Source of the DNA: Bordetella parapertussis
GTDB lineage: Bacteria > Pseudomonadota > Gammaproteobacteria > Burkholderiales > Burkholderiaceae_C
Length of the DNA stretch: 64,000 nt
Assembly (NCBI GenBank): GCA_945878355.1
Contig: CAMCTC010000017.1
Coordinates: 3,922-67,921, forward strand
Direction of reading: 5' to 3'
The notes below the pieces were generated by a model. That model did no database searches and was not told the DNA's origin. It saw only the letters and a list, made by a program, of their open reading frames with translations. This document shows, piece after piece, positions 19,487 to 28,635 of this stretch. Made by a program: the position numbers and the translations under genes. Position 1 is the first letter of the stretch. Each line of letters opens with the position of its first letter.

Positions 19487-19804
19487 ATGAGCATCAAGCA
19501 ACTGGCGGGTGGGCCACCCGCAGCACCTCGCCCGGATCGTCCAGCAGTCTCTGTCAAGGCTGAGGCGGCGCCTGCTGCGCATGCTGTGGCGCTGCCTGCG
19601 GTCAGCGTCAAGGTCTCGGATGTCGCTGCTGGCACCCTCGTGGCTGCACTGGCCGAAACGCCGTTCACTGACCGCGAACTGCTCAACACACTCAAGCAGC
19701 GCATCCAGTCCGGCGACTTCAAGATCGACTACGCCAGCCTGGCGCAATCGCTGGTCGACGACGCTGTTCAGGCGATCGGCTCGCGCCGTGGCGCGCCCCG
19801 CTAA
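19487..19804 (+). CDS. flgM: Anti-sigma-28 factor FlgM
   Basis: 105-residue negative regulator that holds FliA (sigma-28) inactive until the hook is complete, then is exported by the flagellar secretion system. The N-terminal half is disordered and alanine/proline-rich; the conserved C-terminal FliA-binding part reads LLNTLKQRIQSGDFKIDY followed by AQSLVDDAVQA. A possible ribosome site (ggtggtag) precedes the ATG. It sits between flgA and flgN, the standard order, and its target fliA is encoded 430 bases away on the other strand. Confidence 0.92.
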   Translation: MSIKQLAGGPPAAPRPDRPAVSVKAEAAPAAHAVALPAVSVKVSDVAAGTLVAALAETPFTDRELLNTLKQRIQSGDFKIDYASLAQSLVDDAVQAIGSRRGAPR

Positions 19805-19813
19805 GCCTTGCGC

Positions 19814-20206
19814 ATGAGCTTGCCAGTGGATGCAATCGCCGAGTTGCTGGCCTCTTTGGGCGGTGCACTGGCGCGTCAGCGCAGTGTGCTCGAGCAAGGT
19901 CAACTCGACCAACTCGCTTCGCTCAACACCGAGCTTGAAGGTTGCTACGCACGCATCGCCGATTTCCCTGGCGGCCAGCCAGCCCTGCTGGAACTGGTGG
20001 CTGGCGAGTCCGAATCGCGCCGCTCTGCACTGCGCAGCTTGCTGCTGCAACTCGACACCGACAACCGAGTCAACGGCGAACTCATACGCATCACGATGCA
20101 CCGGGTCGCGGCGATCCAGGCTTTCCAGGCGGCTGGGTCTGATGCCGGCACCTATGGTCCTGGCAGCCGGCCCGACGTCGGTTCGCGCTTGTCGCGTCAC
20201 GCCTGA
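19814..20206 (+). CDS. flgN: Flagellar export chaperone FlgN
   Basis: 130-residue cytoplasmic chaperone for the hook-filament junction proteins FlgK and FlgL. It is helical and contains the family-like stretch LARQRSVLEQGQLDQLASLN in the first half. The position directly after flgM supports the call, since sequence conservation in FlgN is low. ATG at 19814 is used; a TTG two codons upstream is possible. The end of the gene overlaps a small direct repeat and a hairpin shared with the convergent fliA gene. Confidence 0.8.
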   Translation: MSLPVDAIAELLASLGGALARQRSVLEQGQLDQLASLNTELEGCYARIADFPGGQPALLELVAGESESRRSALRSLLLQLDTDNRVNGELIRITMHRVAAIQAFQAAGSDAGTYGPGSRPDVGSRLSRHA

Positions 20207-20233
20207 GCGCTTGCCGCATCACGCCTGAGCGCT
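20197..20233. repeat. 15-base direct repeat spanning the flgN stop
   Basis: tcacgcctgagcgct occurs at 20197-20211 and again at 20219-20233 (period 22). The first copy contains the flgN stop codon, so the second looks like a small tandem duplication of the gene end. Confidence 0.8.
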
Positions 20234-20243
20234 CGCGGCTCAG
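20225..20243. terminator. Hairpin between convergent flgN and fliA
   Basis: CTGAGC and GCTCAG flank a seven-base loop and form a six-base-pair stem between the two convergent genes, reaching into the fliA stop codon. No T-tract follows, so termination by this hairpin alone is uncertain. Confidence 0.35.
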
Positions 20244-20971
20244 CGATTGGCGACCGCAGCGCCCGCTTCTTGCAACCAGCCTCTGAGCCGCAGCATCGCT
20301 TGCGAGTGCAACTGGCTGATCCGCCCAGCGGTCAAGTCCATCACGAACGCGATCTCGCGGTAGCTCAGGTGCTCGGTGTAGTGCAGCGCTAGCACTTGTT
20401 GCTCCTTGGTCGGTAACTGCGCGAGCAGCGGTTGCAAGCGCTGCATGGTCTCGCGCAGTGCGGCCTGCTCCAGCGGGTCGCTGCGCTCGTCGCTGGCCGG
20501 CTCACTGGCCTCGGGCAGTTCGTCCATCACCGAGATCGACACGGCGCTCTCCAGCAAGGCGCGGTAGCCGTCCACGCCGAGTCCTAGCGCTGCGGCCACC
20601 TCTGCGTCATCGGGCAAACGTCCCAACTGGTGCTCCAGCGCGGTCACCGCCTCCTGGGCTGCGCGCAGCTTGTCGCGCTGGTGTCGTGGCAGCAAGTCGT
20701 TGCCGCGCAACCAGTCGTAGATCGCGCCGCGGATTCGAAGCCTGGCATAGACACCGAACGGTGCGCCACTGACTTGCGGCTGCCAGCGCTGGGCTGCGTC
20801 AAGCAAGCCCAGCATGCCCTCCTGGACCAGGTCATCGAGCTCGATCGAAGCCGGCAGCCGCGAGCCGATCTGCGACGCAATGCGGCGCACCAGCGGCGCG
20901 TTCTCTCGCACCACCTCGTCGAGGCTGCCGGCGGCATAAGCCACCGCGCCGCGTGGTCGCAGCGTCGCCAT
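20240..20971 (-). CDS. fliA: RNA polymerase sigma-28 factor FliA
   Basis: 243-residue sigma factor that directs late flagellar genes such as flagellin. Region 2 is recognisable from ENAPLVRRIASQIGSRLP, IELDDLVQEGMLGLLDA and FGVYARLRIRGAIYDWLR; region 4 from LPTKEQQVLALHYTEHLSY REIA and LTAGRISQLHSQAMLRLR. The ATG at 20971 gives the normal family length; the frame extends upstream without conserved sequence. It lies five bases after the flhG-like gene, in the usual flhA-flhF-flhG-fliA order. The anti-sigma factor gene flgM is nearby on the other strand. Two sigma-28-like promoters occur in this window (31909 and 43827). Confidence 0.93.
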   Translation of the reverse strand: MATLRPRGAVAYAAGSLDEVVRENAPLVRRIASQIGSRLPASIELDDLVQEGMLGLLDAAQRWQPQVSGAPFGVYARLRIRGAIYDWLRGNDLLPRHQRDKLRAAQEAVTALEHQLGRLPDDAEVAAALGLGVDGYRALLESAVSISVMDELPEASEPASDERSDPLEQAALRETMQRLQPLLAQLPTKEQQVLALHYTEHLSYREIAFVMDLTAGRISQLHSQAMLRLRGWLQEAGAAVANR

Positions 20972-20976
20972 CGTTG

Positions 20977-21822
20977 TCAGACCCTGGCGGTGATGCGCCC
21001 TGCAAGCATCCGGTACAGCGAGGTCGGCAGCGCAATGCCGTCGCTGGCGTCGTCGCCGAAGGCACTGGCATTGGCAGATCGCACCCAGCCCAGCCATTCC
21101 AGAGGCTGCTCGAGCAGTTGCTGTGATGCCAGCGCCAAGCGTTCGTAGGCCTGGCGACCGGCTTGCGCGTCGGCGCCACCCACCAGCAGCACGGGTACCG
21201 GGTCGCCACCGACCGAGACCGACAGCTCGCGCACATGGGCCAGCGCGCGTGTCAAGGATGCGTCATCAGGCGCGGCCACGACGATGCGCTGCACGTTGTC
21301 GCCGTAGCAGCTCATCGTGCTGCCAAAGGGCTCGCAGGTCGAGACCACGACGAACTCGAAGTCAAGGTCGGTGCGTTGCAGCATGTTCACCAGCGAAGGC
21401 CCGCGGGCGCGCTTGCTGTCGACCGCGCCGCGCACCTTCACGCCGGCGGCGAACCACAGGTTCTCGGCCACCTTGCGCAGCACCCGGTTCAGCGCCACCG
21501 TGCCGCTGAAGACCTGGCCCAGGTCGTAGCGCACCGGGAAGGCGAATCCCTTGAGCGTCTGGCGCTCGAACAGCGGCACCTCGTCGACCAGCAGCGTGAG
21601 GTGTCCGCCGCGCCGCAACGCGTGCGCTGTTCCCAGGCCCAGCGTCACGGTCGCATCTGGTGTCAGCGCGCTCGCGACGCAGTAAACCACCGGACCGCCA
21701 TCGCCGAAAATCGCCCGCAGTCCGTCGGCCTGGTTGCGGCCCAGCGACCGGGCATCTGGCGAGGCCTCTTCGAGAACGGCCGCGGCGGGCTCGGTCAGGG
21801 TCGAATCAATTTGTTCGCTCAT
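20977..21822 (-). CDS. FlhG (FleN/MinD-like) protein lacking the Walker A motif
   Basis: 281 residues, encoded between flhF and fliA where FlhG/FleN normally lies. FlhG is a MinD-type ATPase that limits flagellar number and stimulates FlhF GTPase. Here the fold outline remains (VVYCVASALTP..., HLTLLVDEVPLFER, DFEFVVVSTCEP, QRIVVAAPDDASLTRAL), but the deviant Walker A KGGVGKT is absent, replaced by SALTPDATVTL, and the Walker A' aspartates are lost. It is therefore probably a non-hydrolysing relative. The start overlaps the flhF stop by four bases. Alternatively it could be a distinct family that has replaced FlhG. Confidence 0.7.
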   Translation of the reverse strand: MSEQIDSTLTEPAAAVLEEASPDARSLGRNQADGLRAIFGDGGPVVYCVASALTPDATVTLGLGTAHALRRGGHLTLLVDEVPLFERQTLKGFAFPVRYDLGQVFSGTVALNRVLRKVAENLWFAAGVKVRGAVDSKRARGPSLVNMLQRTDLDFEFVVVSTCEPFGSTMSCYGDNVQRIVVAAPDDASLTRALAHVRELSVSVGGDPVPVLLVGGADAQAGRQAYERLALASQQLLEQPLEWLGWVRSANASAFGDDASDGIALPTSLYRMLAGRITARV

Positions 21823-23351
21823 GCGGTCCTGGACTCGGAGGTCCAGCCAGAGATGTCGTCGGCGATCATCGCCGGGATATGGGCAGCGTCGGTGCTGCTG
21901 TCGTCGCGGCCGCGCGGGTTGACCGTGCGGTGCGCGATGTAGGCTGCGTCGGCCGCGAACAGGTCTTCGGGAACGCGCTGTCCGTTGGACAGGAACAGCA
22001 GCGGTAGTTGGTGCCTCAGCACACAGTCGACGGACGGCGCCAAGCTCATGCCTTCGTCGATCTTGGTCAGGATCGCCGAATGGATGCCCTGGCCGCCGAG
22101 CGCGTTCTGGTGCGACTCAACCACGTCGTCTAGCGTGCGGGTCGAGGTGGTCGCACTCATCACCAGCACCCGGTGTACCGCACCGTAGCCTTGGCGGATC
22201 ATCTCCAACTGCTCGACCATCATCGTGTCGCGCTGTCCCACACCGGCGGTGTCGAGCAACACGATCTTGCGCGACGACAGGTCGGCCACCTTGCTTTCCA
22301 GGTCATCGCTGTCGCGCAGCGAGACCACCGGCAGGTTCAGGATTCGTGCGAACACCCGCAGTTGCTCCTGGGCGCCGATCCGGTAGGTGTCAGTGGTCAA
22401 CAGCGCCACCTGGCGTCGACCGTAGCGCAACACGCAGCGCGCTGCGATCTTGGCCAATGTCGTGGTCTTGCCCACGCCAGTGGGGCCGATGAAGGCGTAA
22501 ACCCCGCCGGTGTCGAACAGCGCGAACGGATCCTGGATCTGCAGATGCGATTGCACCCAACGCTGCGCGCCATCGAGCAGGCGCTCGAAATCGTTGTCCA
22601 GCGGCAACTCGGCCAGCATCTGCGAGACGATCTGCGAAGACAGCCCGGCGTTGAGCAAGCGCCTCGTCAGCAGTGCATGGCTGGGAGCGGTCTGTTGCAG
22701 CGACGTCCAAAAATTCTGCGCCAAGTGACCCGACAGCAGGCTCTTGACCTCGGCCATCTGCGAACTCAGCGCGTGCAGGCCGGGGCCGGTCGCGACCGGC
22801 GCTGCGGCAATGGCCTGAGGCGCTGGCGGCGCAGCGGGTGAAACACTTTGGATCGGTAGTTCGTCACGCGCTAGCTCGCGCCGGATTTCGCGACCATCCT
22901 GAGCCATTGCGGCCGTGGGCATTGGCTCGGCCCCTTCGGCGGACGGGCGTCGCCGTCCTTCCGCCTGGAGGCGCTCGCGCGCTTCCTCTCTCGACGGTTG
23001 TGCCAAGCTATCTCGCGACTGGGGCCAGGGTTCGACCGATCTGCGCAGCACGGGTGCGGCTTCGATCACCTCGCGTCTAGCGCGTTCGCCCAGCAAGCGC
23101 CAGGCGCGATCGCCACCTTCGGCTGCTGGCTTGACCTCGTCGCGGGCCGCTCGTGCAGCCAGCGACGATGGTGCTACCGGTGTTGTGTCAGGCGGTGTCA
23201 GCGTGACAAGTTCGGCCGCGGCGATCGCGACGATCTCGACACCGCCTTCAACTTCGGTGCTCGACAACACGACTGCGTCGCCACCGAGCTCGGCCTTGAT
23301 GCGGCGCAGGGCGTCGGTGGCGTTGGCGGCAATAAATCGTTGGGCGCTCAT
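21819..23351 (-). CDS. flhF: Flagellar biosynthesis SRP-type GTPase FlhF
   Basis: 510-residue SRP-family GTPase that fixes the place and number of flagella. The N-terminus MSAQRFIAANATDALRRIK is the typical B-domain start, followed by a long variable linker (to about residue 200), the N domain and the G domain. The P-loop GPTGVGKT lies at residues 289-296, followed by TTDTYRIGAQEQL, LLDTAGVGQRD and TKIDEGMSLAP. Length is within the family range. The gene follows flhA after 100 bases and overlaps the FlhG-like gene. Since its usual activator FlhG looks degenerate here, GTPase control may differ. Confidence 0.93.
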   Translation of the reverse strand: MSAQRFIAANATDALRRIKAELGGDAVVLSSTEVEGGVEIVAIAAAELVTLTPPDTTPVAPSSLAARAARDEVKPAAEGGDRAWRLLGERARREVIEAAPVLRRSVEPWPQSRDSLAQPSREEARERLQAEGRRRPSAEGAEPMPTAAMAQDGREIRRELARDELPIQSVSPAAPPAPQAIAAAPVATGPGLHALSSQMAEVKSLLSGHLAQNFWTSLQQTAPSHALLTRRLLNAGLSSQIVSQMLAELPLDNDFERLLDGAQRWVQSHLQIQDPFALFDTGGVYAFIGPTGVGKTTTLAKIAARCVLRYGRRQVALLTTDTYRIGAQEQLRVFARILNLPVVSLRDSDDLESKVADLSSRKIVLLDTAGVGQRDTMMVEQLEMIRQGYGAVHRVLVMSATTSTRTLDDVVESHQNALGGQGIHSAILTKIDEGMSLAPSVDCVLRHQLPLLFLSNGQRVPEDLFAADAAYIAHRTVNPRGRDDSSTDAAHIPAMIADDISGWTSESRTA

Positions 23352-23451
23352 GGTTTGGACGCTCGCTTTCTGGGTGGCCGGTGGGCCGGTGACAACAGGA
23401 TTCCAGCGCGGCGGGTAGCCGCTTGGGGTTCAAGGCGGGGCATGGCGGCTA

Positions 23452-25533
23452 TCACTGGCGTTGGCAGACGATGCGTTGGAATTCCACCTTGGCCGTGGTC
23501 GGCAGCTCTGACATCGCCAGCACCACCGCTTGAGGCCGCACCCGGCGCGCCAGCCTCGACAGGGTCAGTCGCGCGCGTTGGCCACACAGCAGCACGGGGG
23601 CCTGACCCAGGGTTTCGAGTTCGTCGATCGCCGCCGCCGACTCTTCCAGAAAGCGACGCGCCAGGTTGGGCTCGATCGCGCCGTCGGGTGCAACCGATTC
23701 CGTGCCGACCGCTTGGTCGATCAGGCGTTCGAAATCCGGGTGCACGCCGGCCACCCGGTACTCGGTGGCGTCGCCGAACACGTCCTGCACGATCTGGCGC
23801 CGCAAGGCCTGGCGCAGCGGTGCGACGATGTCGTTGGGGTGAGCGTTCTTCGCGAAATGCTCGGCGCTGACCTCGAGGATGGTGCGCAGGTCGCGCACGG
23901 TCACGCCTTCCTCGAGCAGCAGTTGCATCACCCGCTGCAACTGAGCCGGTTGCACCAGTTTCGGGATGGTTTCCTCCACCAGCTTCGGGAAGCGCGACTT
24001 GAAGTGTTCGATCAGTTCGTGCGTTTCCTGCCTGCCCAGCAGCTCATGGGCATGCTGCGAGATCAGCTGGTCGAGGTGGGTGGTGATCGCCACTGCCGGC
24101 TCGACGACGGTATAGCCCGCCGCCATCGCCGCCGAGCGCCGGTCGCGCGTGATCCAGGTCGCCGGCATGCCATAGGTCGGGTCTCGCACCGCGATGCCCT
24201 CGATGGGCTGGTGGGCGCCAGGCGGGTCGATCGCCAGCAGCCGGTCGGGCAGCACCTGCCCGCGCGCCACTTCAGCACCGTACAGCAAGAAGCGGTAGAC
24301 CTCGGCCGGCAACTGCAGGTTGTCTCGGATGTGCACCGACGGGATCAGGAAGCCGACCTCACCCACGAATTTCTTGCGGATCGCGCGGATGCGCTTGATC
24401 AGGTCGCTGTTGTCGCCGGCGTCGACCAGCGAGATCAACCGATAGGGCAGTTCCAGGCACAGCGGCTCGATCACCGGCACATCGTTCCAGTCGACCTCGC
24501 CGGTGGACACCGGCTTGAGCTGCGCTGCGGCCTTTGCCAGCGTTGCGGCTGTCTGGCGCTTCATGATCAACCAGCCCAGACCGCCGAACAGCGCGGCAAA
24601 GGTCAGGAAAGCCAGGTGCGGCATGCCCGGAATCAGCCCTAGCAGTGCGAGGATGCCGGCCACCATGTAGAACGACTGGCCGCCAGCGACCAACTGCGCG
24701 CCAAGCTGCGCCGAGAAATCTTGCTCGGTGCTCACGCGCGTGACCACGATGCCGGCGGCGGTCGAGATGATCAGCGCCGGCACCTGGGCCACCAGGCCGT
24801 CGCCCACGGCCAACGTGGCGTAGATCTGCATCGCGTTGCCGAAGTCCAAGCCGTGCTGCATCGTGCCCACCGCGACGCCGCCCACCAGGTTGATGATCAG
24901 GATCAGGATGCCCACCATCGCGTCGCCGCGGACGAACTTCGACGCGCCGTCCATCGAGCCGTAGAAGTCAGCCTCTTGCCCGACCTCGGCACGGCGCTTG
25001 CGCGCTTCCTCTTCGCGGATCGCACCGGTGTTCAAGTCGGCGTCGATCGCCATTTGTTTGCCGGGCATCGCGTCCAACGCGAAGCGCGCAGCGACCTCGG
25101 CCACCCGGCCAGCGCCTTTGGTGATCACGACGAAGTTGATGATGGTCAGGATCAGGAACACGACCACGCCCACCGCGTAACTGCCGCCGATCAAGAACTC
25201 GGCAAATGCCTCGATCACATTGCCCGCCGCTGCGGTGCCGGTGTGGCCGTTGAGCAGCACCACCCGGGTCGACGCGACGTTGAGCGAGAGCCGCAGCAGC
25301 GTGGTCAGCAACAGGATCGACGGGAAGGCGACGAAGTCCTTGAAGCTTCGCATGTTCATCGCCGCGAGCAGCACGAGCATCGACACGCCGATGTTGAAAG
25401 TGAACAGCGCGTCCAGTGCCAGCGCCGGCAGCGGCAGCAGCATCATGCCCAGCACCATCAGCACCAGCAGTGGCGCTGCGGTGGAGGCCAAAGGCAGCTT
25501 CAGCTTGAGAGCGGCAAAGCGCGGCGCGGCCAT
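23452..25533 (-). CDS. flhA: Flagellar type III export apparatus protein FlhA
   Basis: 693-residue inner-membrane component of the flagellar export gate. Several membrane segments occupy the first 320 residues, with the FHIPEP-type conserved segment visible as SFKDFVAFPSILLLTTLLRL and the block KGAGRVAEVAARFALDAMPG KQMAIDADLN around residues 140-180. The C-terminal cytoplasmic domain includes SYRLISLVDAG-like and EVYRFLLYG segments. The ATG at 25533 gives MAAPRFAALKLKLPLAS and the normal length. Usually flhB stands directly upstream; here a two-component regulator gene diverges from flhA instead. Confidence 0.93.
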   Translation of the reverse strand: MAAPRFAALKLKLPLASTAAPLLVLMVLGMMLLPLPALALDALFTFNIGVSMLVLLAAMNMRSFKDFVAFPSILLLTTLLRLSLNVASTRVVLLNGHTGTAAAGNVIEAFAEFLIGGSYAVGVVVFLILTIINFVVITKGAGRVAEVAARFALDAMPGKQMAIDADLNTGAIREEEARKRRAEVGQEADFYGSMDGASKFVRGDAMVGILILIINLVGGVAVGTMQHGLDFGNAMQIYATLAVGDGLVAQVPALIISTAAGIVVTRVSTEQDFSAQLGAQLVAGGQSFYMVAGILALLGLIPGMPHLAFLTFAALFGGLGWLIMKRQTAATLAKAAAQLKPVSTGEVDWNDVPVIEPLCLELPYRLISLVDAGDNSDLIKRIRAIRKKFVGEVGFLIPSVHIRDNLQLPAEVYRFLLYGAEVARGQVLPDRLLAIDPPGAHQPIEGIAVRDPTYGMPATWITRDRRSAAMAAGYTVVEPAVAITTHLDQLISQHAHELLGRQETHELIEHFKSRFPKLVEETIPKLVQPAQLQRVMQLLLEEGVTVRDLRTILEVSAEHFAKNAHPNDIVAPLRQALRRQIVQDVFGDATEYRVAGVHPDFERLIDQAVGTESVAPDGAIEPNLARRFLEESAAAIDELETLGQAPVLLCGQRARLTLSRLARRVRPQAVVLAMSELPTTAKVEFQRIVCQRQ

Positions 25534-25822
25534 GATCAGTCTGTCAGGGCCGTGAACCGGGCTGAATGTGGGCAACTCATGAAGCGGTGGAAATTCACAA
25601 TAACCGTAAACTGTCTAATACCTTCAATCCTAACCGTTGCCACACCTAAATCTACACCTGTTTTGTGTCATCTGGTGTGCCCTGCGCACGGTGCGCAGCG
25701 CTGGGCGGGCTGTCAATTGGTTCGCGCCATGGTTTGTTTCGAGCGATGGCGCTATCGTCATAATTCCTGCAAGCTCCGGGCTACTTCCCTGTTCTTGCGC
25801 GTCGCTCACACGCTAGCCTGCC
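25534..25822. promoter_or_regulatory. Divergent promoter region between flhA and a response regulator
   Basis: 289 bases without a gene. It contains a relatively AT-rich block (25595-25680) with a near-repeat of cctaaccgttgcc and cctaaatctacacc. It must hold the flhA promoter on the minus strand and the regulator promoter on the plus strand. I could not place a sigma-54 or sigma-28 site with confidence. Confidence 0.35.
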
Positions 25823-26488
25823 ATGCCTGTTGATTTCCGCCCCCCGGGTTTGCCGGCAGATGCCTGGACCCTGCTGATCGAGGACGACCCGCACTTTGGC
25901 ACCTGGGTCGCTGACTTGCTGACCCAAGATGGCCGGTGCGGTCCGGTGCGGGTGGCGCGAACGCTGCAAGCCGCGCGCGCTGCCTTTGCGGCCGGCCCGC
26001 CGGTGTTGGCGGTGATCGATCTGAACCTGCCTGACGGCTCGGGCGTGGTCGCGATCCGCGAACTCGCTGCGGTCACACCGGTCGCGACGATCCTGGTGCT
26101 CACCGCGATCGACGACCCGCAGGTCGCGCTGACGGCGATCCGTGCCGGCGCCCATGGCTATGTGGTCAAGAACACCTCGGCTGCCGCGTTCCTGCAGACC
26201 ATCGCTGACCTGCTGCAGGGGGGCTCGCCGATCACCGCGTCGGTGGCACGGTTGCTGCTGCGTGAGTTGCAGGCACCGGTGGCCGATGCCATGCTGCCGC
26301 GGCTGGAGGCGCTGTCCGAGCGCGAGGCCGAAGTGCTTCGCTTGTTGACACGGGGCTACCGCAACAAGGAGATCGCGTGCGAGTTCGACCTCAGCCCGCA
26401 CACTGTCAACGCGCATGTGCGCAGCATCTACCAGAAGCTCAGCGTCAACTCGCGCAGCGCCTTGCGCAAGCTGGTGGGCGATGCCTGA
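25823..26488 (+). CDS. NarL/LuxR-family response regulator
   Basis: 221-residue DNA-binding response regulator. The receiver domain has the acidic pair in [10 protein letters not shown], the phospho-acceptor D66 in [12 protein letters not shown], the threonine in LVLTAIDD and lysine in YVVKNTSA. The C-terminal helix-turn-helix domain is of LuxR type: [22 protein letters not shown] followed by [16 protein letters not shown], quoted in parts. The gene overlaps the following kinase gene by eight bases, so the two form a two-component system. Location between flhA and the filament genes suggests a link with motility, but targets are unknown. Confidence 0.9.
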   Translation: MPVDFRPPGLPADAWTLLIEDDPHFGTWVADLLTQDGRCGPVRVARTLQAARAAFAAGPPVLAVIDLNLPDGSGVVAIRELAAVTPVATILVLTAIDDPQVALTAIRAGAHGYVVKNTSAAAFLQTIADLLQGGSPITASVARLLLRELQAPVADAMLPRLEALSEREAEVLRLLTRGYRNKEIACEFDLSPHTVNAHVRSIYQKLSVNSRSALRKLVGDA

Positions 26489-28517
26489 GGCTCCTCACGG
26501 TGCTGTTGCGGCGCCTGGCTCGGCCAGCAACACCGTAGGACTGGGTTTCGATGGGACGGCGCCGCCTGTGCAGCCGTTCACTGGCTGGGCCAGGTTGCTT
26601 GTCGTGTTGGCCTGGATGGCTTTGCTGGCTTCGATCTTGTTCATGTTTACCTATCCGGACTGGTCCGACGCCCAAGTCCGGGCTTCTGACGGCATGGTGT
26701 TGCGCGACGCGCAGTGGTCGCTCGACACCGAGAACGCCAGCGAGCAGTGGGTGACCTTGCCCCACCGCACACCGCCTTTTGACACCCCGACCACCAGCCG
26801 CTACCGGCTTGCCTTCAATCTGGACCAGCCCCTGCCGAGCGAGCAGCGTCTGGGTTTGTGCGTGGCGCGCTGGGCCTTGTCGGCCGACGTCTGGCTCGAC
26901 GGCCAGCGGCTGGCCACCGCTTTGCAGGGTTTCAACGCCTTGCTCGAATGGAACCGCCCGCATTACCTGGCGCTGCCACCGGCGCTGGCTGCCGGGCCAC
27001 ATGTGCTGGAATTTCGGGTTCAGCCTGCGCCGCGTGGCATCGACTCGATGCTCTCAGCGCTGTGGTTGGGCGACGACCGTATGCTGAGGCCGGGCTGCGA
27101 GGCCTTGACGGCGCGACACCGCGAACAGCCAGCGACCTTGCGGGGTGCGCTGTTCGCCATCGGACTGCTCGCGCTGATGATCGGTTGGCGCTTGCGCGAC
27201 CCGGTGTCGCTGTGGTTGGCTGCGCTGGCCGGGGTCTGGACCCTGCAACACCTGATGTTGCACATGGCGGCTTTCTTGCCCATAGGTGAGCTCAATCTGC
27301 GGATGTCGCCCCAGAGCTTCTTGGTCGGCCAGATGCTGCTGCGCTTTGGTTTCATGCTGCCGTTGACCGTGTTTTGTCTGCGCTACCTGGGCTTGCGCCT
27401 GCCGCGGACAGAGCGTTTCATCTGGGCTGTTGCCGGCGCGGCGGCGCTGTTGTTGCTTGTGCTGCCGCTGTCGTTTCACTGGGGTTGGTGGGTCGGTGTG
27501 GGTGTTTTTTCGACACTGCTGATGCTGGGCGTGCTGCTGCCTTTGGCGCGACACGCCTGGCGCCACGGCAGCCTGTCGGGCGACATCCTGCTGCTGTCGA
27601 TGTTGTTCCTGTTGGCCAGCAACCTGGTCGATCTGCTGAGGCCCTGGATCTGGATGCCCGAGATACCCGCTGGACTGTCCCAGGTGGCGGTGCCGACGAT
27701 CATCGGCACGTTCGGGCTGCTGCTGGCCGAGCGGCTGTGGCTGCTCTACCGTCGCCAGCAGGACGCTGCCGACAGTCTGGGCGCCGAGGTGGCGCGCCAG
27801 CGCGAGCAGCTGCAGCAAAACTTCGCGCTGCTGCGCCAGCAGCGCGACGCCGAAGTCGAGGCCGACGAGCGATTGCGCATCACCCGCGAATTGCACGACG
27901 GCCTGGGTTCGCACCTGGTTGCGGCCGCATCGTTGCTCGCCAGCGCGCATCCGGCGCCAGGCGAGCGCGCAGCGCTGGCGGCACTGGTCGACCAGTCGCT
28001 GCAGGAGCTGCGCAACGCGCTCGACGCGATCGCCTCTGAAACGGCCGACGTCGCCGAACTGCTCGGCGCCTTGCGCGACCGGCTCGAGCCGGTGTTGGCG
28101 GCGCGCGGTATCGAACTGGCCTGGGACGTCGCGCCGCTGCCGGGCACCCGCCATTTCGGTGTGGCCGAGCGCCTGGACGTGTTGCGCATCGTGCAGGAGG
28201 TGTTTGCCAACATCCTCAAGCATGCAGGGCGCTGCCGGGTCCGGCTGCAGGCGCAACCCACGCCTGCAGGCGGCAGTCTGATCACGATCACCGACGACGG
28301 CCGTGGACTGGCCGCCGCGCCCAAGGAGGGCGTTGGCTTGCCCAGCATGCGTGAGCGGGCGCAGCGCCTGGGCGCAGGGCTGGCGATCGGCCCTGCCGAG
28401 CGTGGCGGCTGCCGGGTCACGCTGTCCCTGCCCGCGCCAGCGCAGGCCCCGACCTCGGCACCTGGCGTTGACCGGCGCAAGTCAACCCGCAACTGGTTGG
28501 CCCGCGCGGGCAAGTGA
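26481..28517 (+). CDS. Sensor histidine kinase with 7TM-type sensor region
   Basis: 678-residue membrane kinase paired with the preceding regulator. After one N-terminal membrane segment (about 32-55) there is a periplasmic domain of about 190 residues, with a jelly-roll-like pattern, and then a run of membrane segments (about 235-440), an arrangement like 7TMR-DISM sensors. A coiled coil leads to the HisKA_3 motif with H472 in [15 protein letters not shown], the N-box [13 protein letters not shown] and the G-box [10 protein letters not shown] and [18 protein letters not shown]. It belongs to the NarX-like kinase group, which fits a NarL-type partner. Start ATG 26481 lies inside the regulator end. 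Confidence 0.87.
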   Translation: MPEAPHGAVAAPGSASNTVGLGFDGTAPPVQPFTGWARLLVVLAWMALLASILFMFTYPDWSDAQVRASDGMVLRDAQWSLDTENASEQWVTLPHRTPPFDTPTTSRYRLAFNLDQPLPSEQRLGLCVARWALSADVWLDGQRLATALQGFNALLEWNRPHYLALPPALAAGPHVLEFRVQPAPRGIDSMLSALWLGDDRMLRPGCEALTARHREQPATLRGALFAIGLLALMIGWRLRDPVSLWLAALAGVWTLQHLMLHMAAFLPIGELNLRMSPQSFLVGQMLLRFGFMLPLTVFCLRYLGLRLPRTERFIWAVAGAAALLLLVLPLSFHWGWWVGVGVFSTLLMLGVLLPLARHAWRHGSLSGDILLLSMLFLLASNLVDLLRPWIWMPEIPAGLSQVAVPTIIGTFGLLLAERLWLLYRRQQDAADSLGAEVARQREQLQQNFALLRQQRDAEVEADERLRITRELHDGLGSHLVAAASLLASAHPAPGERAALAALVDQSLQELRNALDAIASETADVAELLGALRDRLEPVLAARGIELAWDVAPLPGTRHFGVAERLDVLRIVQEVFANILKHAGRCRVRLQAQPTPAGGSLITITDDGRGLAAAPKEGVGLPSMRERAQRLGAGLAIGPAERGGCRVTLSLPAPAQAPTSAPGVDRRKSTRNWLARAGK

Positions 28518-28635
28518 CGGACCGGGCTTCGCCCAGACAGACCATCGCCCGCGACTGAACGACCGGGCAGCTACAGCCGTCAATGTGCGAGGATGCGCAG
28601 CCGACTGCATGCCCTGCGCCACGAACCCAGCCTCG

